Shown in pieces: positions 62,977 through 64,000 of a DNA stretch of 64,000 nucleotides (within the stretch, counting starts at the first letter, position 1; each line of letters opens with the position of its first letter). Source of the DNA: VRUE01 sp963714155. Lineage in GTDB: Bacteria > Actinomycetota > Thermoleophilia > Solirubrobacterales > 70-9. The position numbers and the translations under genes are program-made. The stretch is taken from assembly GCA_963714155.1 (NCBI GenBank), contig OY970236.1, forward strand, positions 1,302,001 through 1,366,000, read 5' to 3'. Under the pieces are notes generated by a model that was not told the origin of the DNA, did no database searches, and saw only the letters and a list, made by a program, of their open reading frames with translations.

Positions 62977-63981
62977 TCAGGGATTTGCACGGACGGTCAG
63001 CGCCGGATCGCCCAGCGGGTGTGTGGTCGCGTCGAAGAAGAGCAGGGGACTCGCTTCGAGGCGTCCTGAGATATCCACCTGCCGTGCCAGAAGATCTTTT
63101 TTTGCCGCGGGGAGCATCGAGACCGCGACCGGTCTTTTGGAGTTCTCGCTCAAGGCTGCGGCGAGATGGGAATCGTGTTCGCTCAAGCTGCTGCCGAAGA
63201 CGATCAGCGGAAGGTCTCGTTCCATCAGGCGTTCCAAGGCGTGGGAGAGATAGACGTTGTCCTCAATAGCGACGAGCTTGTCTTTGGCCGAGCCCTCGGT
63301 AACGAGCAATGGCCTTGCCCTCGCGTCTCCTTCGATCGGCTTGCCAAATTGATCGAGGATCGTGTCGAGGTCCTTCTGTGTGAGCTTCCAAGTCGCGCCA
63401 GTGCCGCCGACGACGAGATGAAGCGCTCCGTGGAGGAAGTAGACCGGTACTTTTTTCGGCGGCACCGTCGCCCTGAGGGGGTCGAACTCGCATCTGCCCC
63501 CAAAGCGAAAATGGTCCATGAAGGGCGCGAAGCCGTCGGTTGCCATTGCCCAGTAGGCGAGTAGGTCGTAGCTCGTCGTGAAGACCCACTCGAACTGCTC
63601 CATCGTGTCGCGGATCGTTTTGCGGGTTGAAGGGGGAACGCGACTGCCTTTGATGTGAACCTCGCGTACGGCTTTGACCAGGGCCTGCTGGATGTTTCGA
63701 TACCGCTCGAGCAGCGGGCCGGTCGCGATTCCCACGGCGTCATTGACCCGGATTGCGGTCAGCAGGTCAGCGAGCACGCGCTCGAAGTTCGGCGTCGAGG
63801 CAAACAGGGTGCGATCACGGGGTGAGAGGCCGTCTGATTTCGCCCGGTCATAGAGCTTGCGATAGCCGAACGGCTCCCAGATGTTGATGCTCATGCCGTT
63901 GCCGAGCAGCAGCGTGTCCCACTCGTGCAAAGTGGCGATGTCCCTCCAGTCAAGGAGCGTCCCGTCAGGCTCCCCTGCCAT
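62977..63981 (-). CDS. SIR2-like (DUF4917-type) protein
   Basis: The 334-residue protein has SIR2-type landmarks: LLLGNGMSINIW (GNG 27-29), VFTTSYDLLAYW (133-144), VYFLHGALHL (180-189) and VFGSSLSEHD (261-270). In SIR2 and related defence proteins the second site reads TTNYD with a key Asn; here it is Ser137, so NAD cleavage is uncertain. Base composition is less GC-rich than the rest of the window, with a T-run near 63090, suggesting transfer. TAGATA lies near the start, 6 nt before the ATG. The 19 nt after it to the edge hold nothing. Confidence 0.7.
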   Translation of the reverse strand: MAGEPDGTLLDWRDIATLHEWDTLLLGNGMSINIWEPFGYRKLYDRAKSDGLSPRDRTLFASTPNFERVLADLLTAIRVNDAVGIATGPLLERYRNIQQALVKAVREVHIKGSRVPPSTRKTIRDTMEQFEWVFTTSYDLLAYWAMATDGFAPFMDHFRFGGRCEFDPLRATVPPKKVPVYFLHGALHLVVGGTGATWKLTQKDLDTILDQFGKPIEGDARARPLLVTEGSAKDKLVAIEDNVYLSHALERLMERDLPLIVFGSSLSEHDSHLAAALSENSKRPVAVSMLPAAKKDLLARQVDISGRLEASPLLFFDATTHPLGDPALTVRANP

Positions 63982-64000
63982 GGCCTTTATCTACCAGTCG

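Overview
The window is very GC-rich, almost completely coding, and uses many GTG and TTG starts. Its gene families (CtaA with the actinobacterial EYGNR variant, LAL-type LuxR, cytochrome oxidase genes, PE-ligase proteins, small Usp-like proteins) point to an actinomycete. The best guess is class Thermoleophilia (Solirubrobacterales-like), possibly from a metagenome; this placement is inference. Many genes have a TANNNT box exactly 6 nt before the start codon and no Shine-Dalgarno, which indicates leaderless mRNAs. No insertion sequence, CRISPR array or rRNA gene was seen.

Layout. 0-6.6 kb: a minus-strand respiratory block with heme A synthase (ctaA), a di-heme lipoprotein cytochrome c, two very small membrane proteins, heme O synthase (ctaB) and a ctaC/ctaD-like pair. 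The pair keeps the cytochrome oxidase fold and sequence framework but has lost nearly every copper and heme ligand; this is the most unusual thing in the window. 6.6-12 kb: a PAP2-type enzyme, a YbhN-type membrane protein, thioredoxin reductase, a membrane-GGCT fusion with an EctA-like acetyltransferase, GreA and a UBP zinc finger. 12-20.6 kb: a secreted YWTD-propeller protein, then a catabolic block (alkyl sulfatase, 3-hydroxyacyl-CoA dehydrogenase, enoyl-CoA hydratase, acyl-CoA dehydrogenase, class IV aminotransferase, thiolase) that together could turn alkyl sulfates and fatty acids into acetyl-CoA. 18.6-25.1 kb: five genes each carry one or two apparent +1 frameshifts, six of the seven beside a TCGA tetramer, which looks like a systematic sequencing problem. 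25.9-35.8 kb: three tRNAs (Pro, Arg, His), MsrA, a large GT-C glycosyltransferase, two alpha/beta hydrolases, a sterol-desaturase-type hydroxylase and secreted or envelope proteins. 35.9-40.5 kb: a restriction-modification island beside tRNA-His. 40.5-56.4 kb: a second acyl-CoA dehydrogenase, a HAD hydrolase, a large LAL regulator, a methyltransferase, a GST-like protein, Ogt, a class III cyclase, an acyl-CoA synthetase, YbdK-type ligase, a phosphoesterase, an HDO-type diiron protein, a glycosyltransferase and Usp-like and CDGSH proteins. 56.5-64 kb: a stress and DNA-repair block with an anti-sigma kinase, a phosphoesterase-DNA ligase (LigD without polymerase), Lon behind a perfect inverted repeat, HxlR, an acylphosphatase-phosphoesterase fusion, and a SIR2-like (DUF4917) gene at the edge.

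A palindromic repeat with arms TTCCGGTGCGCTTTATGTG occurs three times between genes (19.4, 51.1 and 61.8 kb), with a diverged relative at 27.3 kb. All functional calls come from reading the sequence; no database search was possible.
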